Shown here: positions 26,388 through 34,753 of the stretch, one piece after another
Position numbering within the stretch: position 1 is the first letter of the stretch
Layout of the letters: each line of letters begins with the position of its first letter
DNA from: Streptococcus ratti FA-1 = DSM 20564
GTDB lineage: Bacteria > Bacillota > Bacilli > Lactobacillales > Streptococcaceae
Direction: 5' to 3'
Length of the DNA stretch: 64,000 bases
Assembly (NCBI RefSeq): GCF_000286075.1
Contig: NZ_AJTZ01000002.1
Coordinates: forward strand, 1 to 64,000
The notes under the pieces: generated by a model
What the model saw: the letters and a program-made list of their open reading frames with translations, nothing else
Told to the model about the DNA's origin: nothing
Databases searched by the model: none
Program-made: the position numbers and the translations under genes

Positions 26388-27677
26388 ATGAGTGTTATCA
26401 ATTTTATTATTAACAATATTCTGACACAGGCCGCTGTCACCATTGCTCTCATTGCGATGCTGGGCTTGATTTTGCAGAAAAAATCAGCCGGTCAGGTAAT
26501 CTCCGGAACCCTTAAAACCTTACTTGGTTTTCAGGTATTAAGTGCAGGTTCCAGTGTTATTGTAACGAGTTTAACTTATTTTGGAAAAATCTTTAAGACT
26601 GGCTTTCATACCCAGGGTATTGTTCCTTCGATTGAGGCAATCAATGGCCAGGCCATGAATGATTTGGGTCTTGGCAGTGATATTGCTCTGACCTTTTTAG
26701 CCATCTTTATTTTTAATATCATTTTTGCCCGCATTACTAAATGGAAATACATCTTTCTGACAGGTCAAGCTATTTTGTGGATGGCCACCATGACCACTGT
26801 TTTTGGTTATTTTGCAGGACTCAGAGGATTCCTGCTTATCCTTGTTGGCGGTATTGTCGGCGGGGCTTTTGCGGTGGCGATGCCGGCCATTGCCCAGCCC
26901 ATTATTCGCAAGGTGACAGGTTCAAATGATATTGCTCTGGGACATTTTTGCACCATTGGTTATCTCTTTGAGGCAGGTGTTGCTAAAATATTTGGTGAAA
27001 AAGGCGATAAGAAAAAATCCATTGAAGACATTGAACTCCCTAAAGCTTTTGACTTCCTGCAAGATACTTACCTGTCGGTAATGGTTGTCATGGTCCCCTT
27101 GTTTATCATTACTGCCATCTTTGCAGGACCTAAGGCAGTGGATACGGGGACACAAAACTATATCATGTTTGCCTTTATGCAGGCTATCCAATTTGTTGTC
27201 GGTGTCTACATCCTTTTAGCCGGTGTACGCTTGCTCTTGGCTGAAATTGTTCCTGCCTTTCGCGGTATTGCCATGAAGCTGGTTCCGGATGCTATTCCGG
27301 CTCTGGATTGTCCCGTGCTCTTTCCTTATTCGCCCAATGCTGTGATTCTTGGTTTTATTACAACGACTATTGGCACTATAATTGCTATGATTATTTTGCC
27401 AATGCTAGGCTTAGCCATGATTTTGCCGGGCATGCTGACTAATTTCTTTGCAGGAGGTACTGCCGGTATCTTTGGCAATGCTGTCGGCGGTCGCCGCGGA
27501 GCCATTATCGGCGGTATTGCCCACGGCTTCTTTATCACCTTGCTGCCAGCTCTCTTGGTTACAGCTTTCAATCAGTTAGGCTTTGTCAATGCCACGGCAA
27601 CTGATGTTGATACAGTTGTTGTCGCCCTGCTCTATGCTTGGCTGTTCAGTCCAATATTTAAAGCTATAGGAATCTGA
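26388..27677 (+). CDS. PTS EIIC permease, ascorbate (UlaA/SgaT) family
   Basis: About 429 residues with 10-12 hydrophobic segments. GIVPSIEAINGQAM and LLAGVRLLLAEIVPAFRGI are conserved in the SgaT/UlaA family, which moves L-ascorbate or related acids and sugars across the membrane while phosphorylating them. The start at 26388 lies 7 bases after AAGGAG. The substrate is not established: the other genes here (an aldolase and a kinase-like protein) differ from the usual ascorbate catabolic set. Confidence 0.85.
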   Translation: MSVINFIINNILTQAAVTIALIAMLGLILQKKSAGQVISGTLKTLLGFQVLSAGSSVIVTSLTYFGKIFKTGFHTQGIVPSIEAINGQAMNDLGLGSDIALTFLAIFIFNIIFARITKWKYIFLTGQAILWMATMTTVFGYFAGLRGFLLILVGGIVGGAFAVAMPAIAQPIIRKVTGSNDIALGHFCTIGYLFEAGVAKIFGEKGDKKKSIEDIELPKAFDFLQDTYLSVMVVMVPLFIITAIFAGPKAVDTGTQNYIMFAFMQAIQFVVGVYILLAGVRLLLAEIVPAFRGIAMKLVPDAIPALDCPVLFPYSPNAVILGFITTTIGTIIAMIILPMLGLAMILPGMLTNFFAGGTAGIFGNAVGGRRGAIIGGIAHGFFITLLPALLVTAFNQLGFVNATATDVDTVVVALLYAWLFSPIFKAIGI

Positions 27678-27693
27678 TAAAGGAGGTGATTGT

Positions 27694-28101
27694 GTGTTGC
27701 AATGGTTTAAGAAAAAAATAGCCAAAGATAAAAAATTTCTTACTGATCATGAAAAACCTCAGTTGACAGATGTAGAAAAGACGGCTCTCTTAGAGAAAAT
27801 TAAAGAAGAGGAAGCGCTGATGCTTCAACAGCAGCAATCAGACAAGGAAAAAGCCCTGTCTTATGAAAAAATAGGCCTGTGTTATGCTGAACTGGATGAC
27901 AGCGATGAGGCTATTGCTAGTTTGGAGAAGAGTTTGGAGACAAAATTATCCATGGGAGACGGCTATAAGAAGCTCATGAGTCTCTATAATGTTAAGCGGG
28001 CTCAAGCTGCCCGCAGTAAGGACAATGATGCTATTGATTACTATATGGCCAAGATGGATGAGATGCGAAATATCGCTAAAAAATTAACACTTTCCAAATA
28101 A
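27694..28101 (+). CDS. Small TPR-like protein of the PTS operon, unknown function
   Basis: 135 residues, highly charged and helical. One tetratricopeptide-like unit is visible (ALSYEKIGLCYAELDDSDEAIASLEKSLE), suggesting a protein-protein contact surface. The start is a GTG or TTG codon a few bases after AAGGAGG. It lies 16 bp after EIIC and 20 bp before the aldolase gene, so it is part of the operon. I do not recognise a named family. Confidence 0.7.
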   Translation: MLQWFKKKIAKDKKFLTDHEKPQLTDVEKTALLEKIKEEEALMLQQQQSDKEKALSYEKIGLCYAELDDSDEAIASLEKSLETKLSMGDGYKKLMSLYNVKRAQAARSKDNDAIDYYMAKMDEMRNIAKKLTLSK

Positions 28102-28121
28102 TAGACGAAGGAGGATGGATA

Positions 28122-28985
28122 ATGTATAGCACTTTGAAAGAACTTACAGATAAGGCAGAGAAATTAAACATGACTATTGGCGCCTTTAACATGCACAACT
28201 TGGAAATGCTGCCGGATATGATGCGCGCTGCCAAGGAAGTGGGGGCTCCCATCATCATTCAGACCAGTGTTGATACAGCTAAATATATTGGTTACTCGGT
28301 TATTGCTGCAGTGGTCAAAGAATTGGCCAATCATTATATGATTGATGCGGCCCTGCATTTGGATCATGCTAGAGATTTGGATGCTATTCAGGATGCTATA
28401 GTGGCTGGCTATTCCAGCATCATGTTTGATGGTTCTAACTTATCCTTTAAAGAAAATATTTTAAAAACAAGATTAGTTGCCGACTATGCCCATGCCAGAG
28501 GAGTGAGCGTTGAAGGTGAACTGGGAACCATCGGAGGAACCGAAGAAGGTATTTCAGTTTCAGAAGACGACAAAATCTATACACGGCCTGAAGATGCCCT
28601 TACTTTTGTTCAAGAGACCAATGTTGATGCTTTAGCGGTAGCTATTGGAACAAATCATGGTCAATTCAAGTCTAAAACGGATGTCAAAATTCCTCTCTTG
28701 AAAGAAATTCATCAAGTAGTAGCTGTTCCCTTAGTTATCCATGGCGGAACAGGCGTAAAAGAAGCAGATTATCCTGAATTAATTAATAATGGTATTCGTA
28801 AATTTAATGTAGGTACTGACTTGCTGGTCAATTGGACACAGGAAGCTAAGGCAGCTTTTGGAGAAACTGCAGTTAATAAATCGCTGCGCTACAATGTCAT
28901 TCCAGCCAATCAAAAAATTAAGGAAATTGTCAAACATAAAATGACTCTGTTTATGAATTTGGAGTCTCCTCTGCATGTGGAATAG
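28122..28985 (+). CDS. Class II ketose-bisphosphate aldolase (FbaA/GatY family)
   Basis: 287 residues. Metal-binding and substrate motifs are visible: AALHLDHARDLDAIQDAI, GYSSIMFDGS, VEGELGTIGGTEE, and VIHGGTGVKEADYPELINNGIRKFNVGTDL. These zinc enzymes cleave fructose- or tagatose-1,6-bisphosphate or similar sugars to dihydroxyacetone phosphate plus an aldehyde. The sugar here is probably the product of the PTS upstream. GAAGGAGG precedes the ATG. Confidence 0.88.
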   Translation: MYSTLKELTDKAEKLNMTIGAFNMHNLEMLPDMMRAAKEVGAPIIIQTSVDTAKYIGYSVIAAVVKELANHYMIDAALHLDHARDLDAIQDAIVAGYSSIMFDGSNLSFKENILKTRLVADYAHARGVSVEGELGTIGGTEEGISVSEDDKIYTRPEDALTFVQETNVDALAVAIGTNHGQFKSKTDVKIPLLKEIHQVVAVPLVIHGGTGVKEADYPELINNGIRKFNVGTDLLVNWTQEAKAAFGETAVNKSLRYNVIPANQKIKEIVKHKMTLFMNLESPLHVE

Positions 28986-28989
28986 AGCG

Positions 28990-29601
28990 ATGAAAAAGTA
29001 TCTTGTTTTATTAGCCGGTCCGCCGGCAACGGGAAAAAGCTATTTGGTGCGTTTGATACGAACAGCTCTGCCTCAAATCTATACTGTATCGCCTGATGAA
29101 TTCAAAGAAGACATGGCTGAAAGTGTCGGCTTTGATAATTTGCAGGAAAAGGCAGCTTTAGAAAAATGGGTCTGGTCTTATTATTATCAGGCTTTGGAGC
29201 TTTACATGAGTGTCGGAAAACAGTTTATTGTGACAGAATATCCCTTTTCCTTTAAACAAAAAAAGCAGCTGCAGGATTTATCACAAAAGCATGATTATTC
29301 AGTTATCACAATCCGTTTGAAAGCAGACTTTGAAGTCCTTTGGCAAAGGCGTATGGCGCGTGACCTAGCCAATGACAGACATTTGAGCTTCATCATGACA
29401 CATTTTCACCATGGGGATACACTTTCTAATCGCCGCTTAGCAGATGATCTTATTAGTAAAGAAGCCTTTAGACAAATTATTGAGGATCGGAAATATAATG
29501 ACTTTTCCCTAGGAACTTTATATGAAATTGATGTCACCGATTTTACAAAAGTGGATTACAAGCCCTTGATTGATGAGCTGGTTAGGCTGTCGCATGATTA
29601 A
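28990..29601 (+). CDS. P-loop kinase-like protein
   Basis: 203 residues from ATG 28990. The N-terminal MKKYLVLLAGPPATGKSYLV is a Walker A loop, and later VIRLK...RMARDLANDRH resembles the lid region of small nucleotide-dependent kinases. It may phosphorylate a sugar or related metabolite made by this pathway. An alternative start at 28975 overlaps the aldolase end and has GGAG 10 bases upstream. It is the last gene of the PTS operon. Substrate is unknown. Confidence 0.72.
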   Translation: MKKYLVLLAGPPATGKSYLVRLIRTALPQIYTVSPDEFKEDMAESVGFDNLQEKAALEKWVWSYYYQALELYMSVGKQFIVTEYPFSFKQKKQLQDLSQKHDYSVITIRLKADFEVLWQRRMARDLANDRHLSFIMTHFHHGDTLSNRRLADDLISKEAFRQIIEDRKYNDFSLGTLYEIDVTDFTKVDYKPLIDELVRLSHD

Positions 29602-29853
29602 TTTTAAACTGGAGGTGGAAAAGAAGTAAAGAGAGTAAAATTTAAAAGCTGTTCTGGCTCAAGATGAGGCAACAGGAGTTCTGCAGGTATACCAGCTTAA
29701 GACAAGCGGTTTAAAACAGTCTGGAATATTTAAAAAAGTGATGGGAAATTGATTTTTGATTTCTCGTCATTTTTTGTTTATTTCATAATATCCTAAGTTT
29801 TCCGGCAAAATAGAATTACAGTCCCTCTTACTAAAAAATCTTACGGTTCTTCC
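29602..29853. other. Gap after the PTS operon
   Basis: A short open stretch without a start codon reads KAVLAQDEATGVLQVYQLK and could be a gene remnant. A terminator lies at 29735-29777. Nothing else is recognised. Confidence 0.4.
29735..29777 (+). terminator. Terminator of the PTS operon
   Basis: GTGATGGGAAAT pairs with ATTTCTCGTCAT (two G-U wobbles) around an 8-nt loop, with A-run before and TTTTTT after. Confidence 0.6.
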
Positions 29854-29905
29854 TTGACAAATGATTTCCTTTTTAATATACTACACTATATAATAAGTAG
29901 TGTAG
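29854..29905 (+). promoter_or_regulatory. ccpN promoter with a palindromic operator at the start site
   Basis: TTGACA (29854) and TATACT (29877) are separated by 17 bp, a near-consensus promoter. The perfect inverted repeat CTACACTA/TAGTGTAG (29881-29888 and 29898-29905) overlaps the -10 and start site, a good place for a repressor. Autoregulation by CcpN is a guess. Confidence 0.65.
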
Positions 29906-29929
29906 CACATTTAAAAGGAGGGATGTCCA

Positions 29930-30562
29930 ATTAAACTGAATGACAGACAGTTAAAAATTATTGACATTGTTAAGGAAAATCAACCAATCACGGGAGAAAA
30001 GATAGGAGCTAAACTGAATGTCAGCAGGGCAACACTGCGGGTAGACCTGTCCATTTTGACTATGTTCCATATTCTGGATGCCAGGCCCAAGGTTGGCTAT
30101 TTCTATTTGGGGAAAGGAGATTTTGATCTACAGCTTAGTGCAGTCAGTGATTTATCAGTCTCTGATGTCATGACCCTTCCCGTTATCGCGAAGCAGAATG
30201 ATATGGTCTACGATTTAATTGTCAGATTGTTTTTGGAGGATTCTTCCAGCATTTATGTCTTAGATGATGAGGACTGCCTATGCGGACTAGTGTCTCGTAA
30301 GGATCTGTTAAAGGTTACCATGGGAGGTGCAGATGTCAGCCATTTACCCATCGCTGCGGTAATGACAAGAATGCCTAACATTTTGACAATCGAAGAAGAA
30401 ACATTAGTTCCTCAGGCGGCTGCTCTTTTGGTCCGAAATAAAATTGACAGTTTGCCAGTTGTGCGAACCCAAGATGGCAGCAAAGGAAAGCTTAAAGTAT
30501 TGGGAAAATTTTCAAAAACAATTGTTGCAAACTTATTTGTTGAAATCACACATCCTGAGTAA
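29930..30562 (+). CDS. ccpN: CcpN-family repressor: HTH plus two CBS domains
   Basis: About 210 residues, reading IKLNDRQLKIIDIVKENQPITGEKIGAKLNVSRATLRVDL at the start, the HTH of CcpN/YqzB. Two CBS domains follow (SVSDVMTLPVI..., VMTRMPNILTIEEE...), which sense nucleotides. In Bacillus, CcpN represses gluconeogenic genes. No ATG, GTG or TTG lies in frame upstream of residue 42. ATT at 29930 is 7-8 bases after AGGAGGG, so it is the likely start. An ATG at 29923 is out of frame and too close to the ribosome site. A one-base indel is the alternative. Confidence 0.8.
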   Translation: MKLNDRQLKIIDIVKENQPITGEKIGAKLNVSRATLRVDLSILTMFHILDARPKVGYFYLGKGDFDLQLSAVSDLSVSDVMTLPVIAKQNDMVYDLIVRLFLEDSSSIYVLDDEDCLCGLVSRKDLLKVTMGGADVSHLPIAAVMTRMPNILTIEEETLVPQAAALLVRNKIDSLPVVRTQDGSKGKLKVLGKFSKTIVANLFVEITHPE

Positions 30563-30574
30563 GTAGGAGGTCAA

Positions 30575-31393
30575 ATGGCAGAAAATACGATTTTATATAT
30601 TATATCAGATTCCTCTGGAGAGACGGCTCAGTCTATGGCGCAAGCTGGGATATGTCAGTTTCCCAGTCATAAAGACTGGGAGGTGAAACGGATTCCTTAT
30701 GTTAATCATTTGGAAGCGCTAAAAGAGGCTTTAGCAGAAGCAAAATCCCGGCAGGCTATGGTCATGTTCAGTTTGGTAGATGAAAAGCTGGCTGATTTTG
30801 CCGGTCAGTACTGTCAAAATGAAATGCTCTGCTTTGTGGATTTGATGACTGACATGCTCAAACAAATGAGCCGGCAGGCAAAAGAAGCTCCTTTACGAGA
30901 AGCTGGAAAAATTCGTCAGCTGACTAAGTCGTATTTTAATCGCATAGAAGCTATTGAATTTGCCGTTAAATACGATGATGGAAAAGATCCGCGAGGTTTT
31001 CTAAAAGCTGATTTAGTGCTGCTGGGCGTCTCCAGAACATCAAAAACACCTTTGAGCATCTATTTGGCCAACCAACAGCTAAAGGTGGCAAACCTGCCTT
31101 TGCTCCCGGAAGTGCCTTTGCCTAAGGAAATTTTTGAAGTAGATCCTAAAAAACTTGTCGGACTGACCAGTTCGCCTGAACGCTTAAATAAAATGAGAAG
31201 TCAAAGGCTTAAGGCAATGGGCTTGGAGTCAACAGCTCACTATGCCCAGCAAAATCGTATTTTAGAGGAGTTAGATTATTTTTATAAAATAATGAAAGCG
31301 CTTAAGTGTCCGGTTATTAATACCGAGCACCGTTCTATTGAAGAGACGGCCGGATTAATCATAGCTAAGTTAAGCGATACAGATGCGAAGTAG
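30575..31393 (+). CDS. PPDK regulatory protein (bifunctional kinase/pyrophosphorylase, DUF299)
   Basis: 272 residues. ILYIISDSSGETAQSMAQAG at the start and ADLVLLGVSRTSKTPLSIYLA (P-loop) are signatures of the DUF299 proteins that inactivate pyruvate phosphate dikinase by ADP-dependent phosphorylation and reactivate it with phosphate. The target sits just downstream. AGGAGG precedes the ATG, and the gap to ccpN is only 12 bp, so the three genes form one unit. Confidence 0.9.
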   Translation: MAENTILYIISDSSGETAQSMAQAGICQFPSHKDWEVKRIPYVNHLEALKEALAEAKSRQAMVMFSLVDEKLADFAGQYCQNEMLCFVDLMTDMLKQMSRQAKEAPLREAGKIRQLTKSYFNRIEAIEFAVKYDDGKDPRGFLKADLVLLGVSRTSKTPLSIYLANQQLKVANLPLLPEVPLPKEIFEVDPKKLVGLTSSPERLNKMRSQRLKAMGLESTAHYAQQNRILEELDYFYKIMKALKCPVINTEHRSIEETAGLIIAKLSDTDAK

Positions 31394-31468
31394 ATTGATT
31401 TGTTTTCAATCATTTTGGATTGAAATTGTCGCTTGTTTTAGAACTATAGGATAATGAAAGGAGTTCAT

Positions 31469-34114
31469 ATGTCAAAAAAATACGTCTACAGCTTTAATGA
31501 AGGCAGCAAGGACATGCGTGATCTGCTTGGAGGAAAGGGAGCTAATCTAGCAGAAATGACGCGGATTGGCCTGCCAGTTCCTCAAGGATTTACCATTACG
31601 ACGGATGCCTGTAGAGACTATTACCAGCAAGATGAACAGATTAGTCAGGAAATGATAAGTCAAATTGATACCCAAATAGCTCAGCTGGAAAAAGAGCAGG
31701 GCAAAAAATTAGGAGATAATCAGAATCCCTTGCTGGTTTCTATACGTTCTGGAGCAGTGTTTTCGATGCCTGGAATGATGGATACGATCTTAAATCTAGG
31801 TCTGACAGATGACAGTCTTAAAGGTTTGGCTCTTGCGACAGGGAATGCATGGTTTGCCTATGACAGCTATCGCCGTTTTATTCAAATGTTTTCGGATGTA
31901 GCCATGGATATTCCCAAAGATAAATTTGAGGCTGTCCTTGATCGGCATAAAGAAGAGAATGGCTATCATGCGGATACCGAATTAACGCTTGAAAATCTGC
32001 AGGCAATTGTCCAGGAATTTAAAGCGATTTACCGGGAGGCCATCGGTCAGGATTTTCCGCAAAGTCCCAGAGAACAGTTATACTTGGCTATTGAGGCAGT
32101 CTTTAAATCTTGGAATAATCCCCGAGCCATTGTTTACCGCAATTTAAATGAAATAGATCATCATTTGGGAACAGCAGTAAATGTGCAGTCAATGGTTTTC
32201 GGCAATATGGGAGATACTTCGGGAACCGGCGTTGCCTTTACCAGAAATCCCGCAACAGGGGAGCATCGTTTATTTGGCGAATACCTTATTAATGCTCAGG
32301 GAGAAGATGTGGTAGCAGGCATTCGGACACCTCAAAGTATAGAAGTATTAAAAGAAGACATGCCAGCTATCTATCGGCAGTTTGCAGATCTTACACAGCG
32401 TTTGGAAAATCACTACAGAGACATGCAGGATATTGAATTTACGATTGAAAGGGGCAAACTTTATCTTCTGCAGACACGCAGCGGCAAGCGAACAGCCAAG
32501 GCTGCTATTCAGATAGTGACGGATTTGGCTGCCCAAGGACTGATTACTAAAGAAGAAGCCATAATGCGTGTTGAACCAAAGCAGTTAGAACAGTTACTGC
32601 ATCCAACCTTTGATGAGAATTCCTTAAAACAAGCTAAGTTACTTGCTAAGGGCTTGCCAGCTTCTCCGGGAGCAGCAAGAGGAAAGGTCTGCTTTTCGGC
32701 AGAAGCAGCAACTAGGCTTACTAAAGAAGGAGAAGATGTTATTTTAGTGCGTCAGGAGACTTCCGCAGAAGATATCGAAGGGATGGCCAGCGCCAAAGGA
32801 ATTCTGACTGCTCGTGGGGGCATGACCTCACACGCTGCCGTAGTTGCGCGCGGCATGGGGAAATGCTGTGTAGCAGGCTGCAGTGATTTAAGAGTTAATG
32901 AGATCAGCAAGACGATCACAGCTGGCGATTTATTGTTAAAAGAAGGCGACCCCCTCTCACTTGATGGCAGCAGCGGCAATGTTTATCTCGGTCTTGTGGA
33001 TATGGAATCTGCTGACATCAGCGGCAGTTTTGAAACCTTTATGAAGTGGGTAGATGATGTTCGTGATATGGGGGTCCTTGCCAATGCAGACAATCCTAAA
33101 GATGCTCAAAAAGCAGTAGATTTTGGTGCAGAAGGCATAGGACTTTGCCGCACAGAGCATATGTTCTTTGACGAAGAAAGAATTCCGGCTGTCAGACAAA
33201 TGATATTAGCCGATAATGTAGAAGACAGGCAAAGAGCACTGGAAAAAATTCTGCCCTTCCAAAGAGATGATTTTTATCAGCTGTTTAAAGTGATGGATAA
33301 AAAATCGGTAACGATTCGTTTGCTAGATCCTCCTTTGCATGAGTTCCTTCCCCATGACGAAGATACGCTGATCCGTCTAGCAGGAAAGTTGGAGCTGAGT
33401 CTTAGTGATATGCGGAAACGCGTGTCAGAACTGGCGGAATTTAATCCTATGCTTGGTCACAGAGGCTGCCGTTTAGCTGTTACCTATCCGGAAATCTTAA
33501 TCATGCAGGTTAAGGCTATTGCCCAAGGCGCCAGTCTGGCTGTTAAAGAAGGGGCACAGGTCAAGGCTGAAATTATGATTCCTCTGGTGGGAACCGCTCA
33601 GGAATTAGCTTACTTAAGACCAATAGTTGACTCTGCTATGCAGGAAGAATGTGAGAAGACAAAGTGTTCAGTTGACTATAGAGTTGGAACGATGATAGAA
33701 ATTCCGAGGGCTTGCATTACAGCTGATGAGATTGCGGCCTATGCTGATTTCTTCAGCTTTGGCACCAATGATTTAACACAACTAGGATTTGGCTATTCCC
33801 GAGATGATGCCGGCAAGTTTTTAGCAGAATATGTTGACAAGGGCATTCTTGAAAAAGATCCTTTCCAGGTGTTAGAACAAAAAGGAATTGGTCGATTAAT
33901 GGAAATAGGCGTCAACTTGGGTAGACAAACAAAACCAAATCTTAAAATAGGCATTTGTGGAGAGCATGGTGGTGAACCCTCAAGTATTGCCTTTTGTTAT
34001 GCGATTGGCTTAAATTATGTATCTTGTTCACCATTTCGTGTTCCCATTGCGAAATTAGCGGCAGCACAAGCTAAGATTAAAGAAGAAGGTAAGGCTGGTT
34101 TTGTAGACAAGTAA
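31469..34114 (+). CDS. ppdK: Pyruvate, phosphate dikinase
   Basis: 881 residues. The N-terminal nucleotide-binding domain has LGGKGANLAEMTRIGLPVPQGF. The swivelling phosphohistidine domain has TARGGMTSHAAVVARGMGK, where the His carries phosphate and the Thr two residues before it is the usual target of the regulatory protein. The C-terminal TIM barrel ends GICGEHGGEPSSIAFC. It interconverts pyruvate, ATP and phosphate with PEP, AMP and PPi. The start at 31469 follows AAAGGAG; an ATG 15 bases earlier lacks one. With CcpN and its regulator it forms a PEP-pyruvate control module. Confidence 0.96.
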   Translation: MSKKYVYSFNEGSKDMRDLLGGKGANLAEMTRIGLPVPQGFTITTDACRDYYQQDEQISQEMISQIDTQIAQLEKEQGKKLGDNQNPLLVSIRSGAVFSMPGMMDTILNLGLTDDSLKGLALATGNAWFAYDSYRRFIQMFSDVAMDIPKDKFEAVLDRHKEENGYHADTELTLENLQAIVQEFKAIYREAIGQDFPQSPREQLYLAIEAVFKSWNNPRAIVYRNLNEIDHHLGTAVNVQSMVFGNMGDTSGTGVAFTRNPATGEHRLFGEYLINAQGEDVVAGIRTPQSIEVLKEDMPAIYRQFADLTQRLENHYRDMQDIEFTIERGKLYLLQTRSGKRTAKAAIQIVTDLAAQGLITKEEAIMRVEPKQLEQLLHPTFDENSLKQAKLLAKGLPASPGAARGKVCFSAEAATRLTKEGEDVILVRQETSAEDIEGMASAKGILTARGGMTSHAAVVARGMGKCCVAGCSDLRVNEISKTITAGDLLLKEGDPLSLDGSSGNVYLGLVDMESADISGSFETFMKWVDDVRDMGVLANADNPKDAQKAVDFGAEGIGLCRTEHMFFDEERIPAVRQMILADNVEDRQRALEKILPFQRDDFYQLFKVMDKKSVTIRLLDPPLHEFLPHDEDTLIRLAGKLELSLSDMRKRVSELAEFNPMLGHRGCRLAVTYPEILIMQVKAIAQGASLAVKEGAQVKAEIMIPLVGTAQELAYLRPIVDSAMQEECEKTKCSVDYRVGTMIEIPRACITADEIAAYADFFSFGTNDLTQLGFGYSRDDAGKFLAEYVDKGILEKDPFQVLEQKGIGRLMEIGVNLGRQTKPNLKIGICGEHGGEPSSIAFCYAIGLNYVSCSPFRVPIAKLAAAQAKIKEEGKAGFVDK

Positions 34115-34160
34115 ACTAAAGTTCGAGTGAGTTTAATATTTTTATTGACAGCTGACAAAG

Positions 34161-34206
34161 AAAGCTAGGATTTTTATCCCAGCTTTTTTCTTATTTTTGG
34201 TATAAT
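34161..34206 (+). promoter_or_regulatory. ppdK-side terminator joined to the rsmD promoter
   Basis: AAGCT.GGA/TCC.AGCTT hairpin with T6 (34161-34190), then TGG-TATAAT (34198-34206). The rsmD ATG begins 8 nt after the -10 box, so its message would have no leader or a leader of one base. Confidence 0.65.
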
Positions 34207-34213
34207 GGAAGAC

Positions 34214-34753
34214 ATGAGAATTGTTTCCGGTAATTATGGTGGCCGTCCCTTAAAAACTTTGGAAGGCAAGACGACCCGTCCGACGTCAGACAAGGTTAGA
34301 GGTGCTGTTTTTAATATGATTGGCCCCTACTTTGATGGCGGCCGTATTTTAGATCTTTTTGCAGGCAGCGGCGGTCTTTCTATTGAAGCTGTTTCAAGAG
34401 GGATGACTGAGGCGGTCTTGGTAGAAAAAGACCGCAGGGCTCAGGCTGTTATTGAGGCCAATATCAGGATGACCAAAGAAGCAGATAAGTTCCAACTATT
34501 AAGAATGGATGCTGCGCGTGCTTTGACAAGTTTAAATGAACAGTTTGATTTGGTTTTTTTGGATCCGCCTTATGCAAAAGAGGAAATTGTAAAAACCATT
34601 GAGGAGCTCTGTCAGCGAAAACTCCTATCTGAGGAAGTAATGGTCGTCTGTGAAACAGATAAGGCGGTTGAGCTGCCGGAAGAAGTTGCAGAGTTAGGTA
34701 TTTGGAAACAAAAAATTTATGGAATTTCTAAGGTAACAGTTTATGTCAGATAA
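34214..34753 (+). CDS. rsmD: 16S rRNA (guanine-N2)-methyltransferase RsmD
   Basis: 179 residues from MRIVSGNYGGRPLKT. The SAM site is RILDLFAGSGGLSIEAVSRG, and LVFLDPPYAKEE is the catalytic DPPY motif of N-methyltransferases. It methylates G966 (E. coli numbering) of 16S rRNA. An ATG at 34205 overlaps the -10 box and cannot be the start of a message from this promoter. coaD begins 11 bp before its stop, which is the usual pair. Confidence 0.93.
   Translation: MRIVSGNYGGRPLKTLEGKTTRPTSDKVRGAVFNMIGPYFDGGRILDLFAGSGGLSIEAVSRGMTEAVLVEKDRRAQAVIEANIRMTKEADKFQLLRMDAARALTSLNEQFDLVFLDPPYAKEEIVKTIEELCQRKLLSEEVMVVCETDKAVELPEEVAELGIWKQKIYGISKVTVYVR

Noticed and set aside
29923-29934. ATG at 29923 as the ccpN start
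   Set aside because: It reads four codons to a stop, and lies only one base from AGGAGG, so it cannot initiate the CcpN frame.
34205-34213. ATG at 34205 as the rsmD start
   Set aside because: It overlaps the -10 box of the only visible promoter and would not be transcribed. MRIVSGNYGG at 34214 matches the family start.
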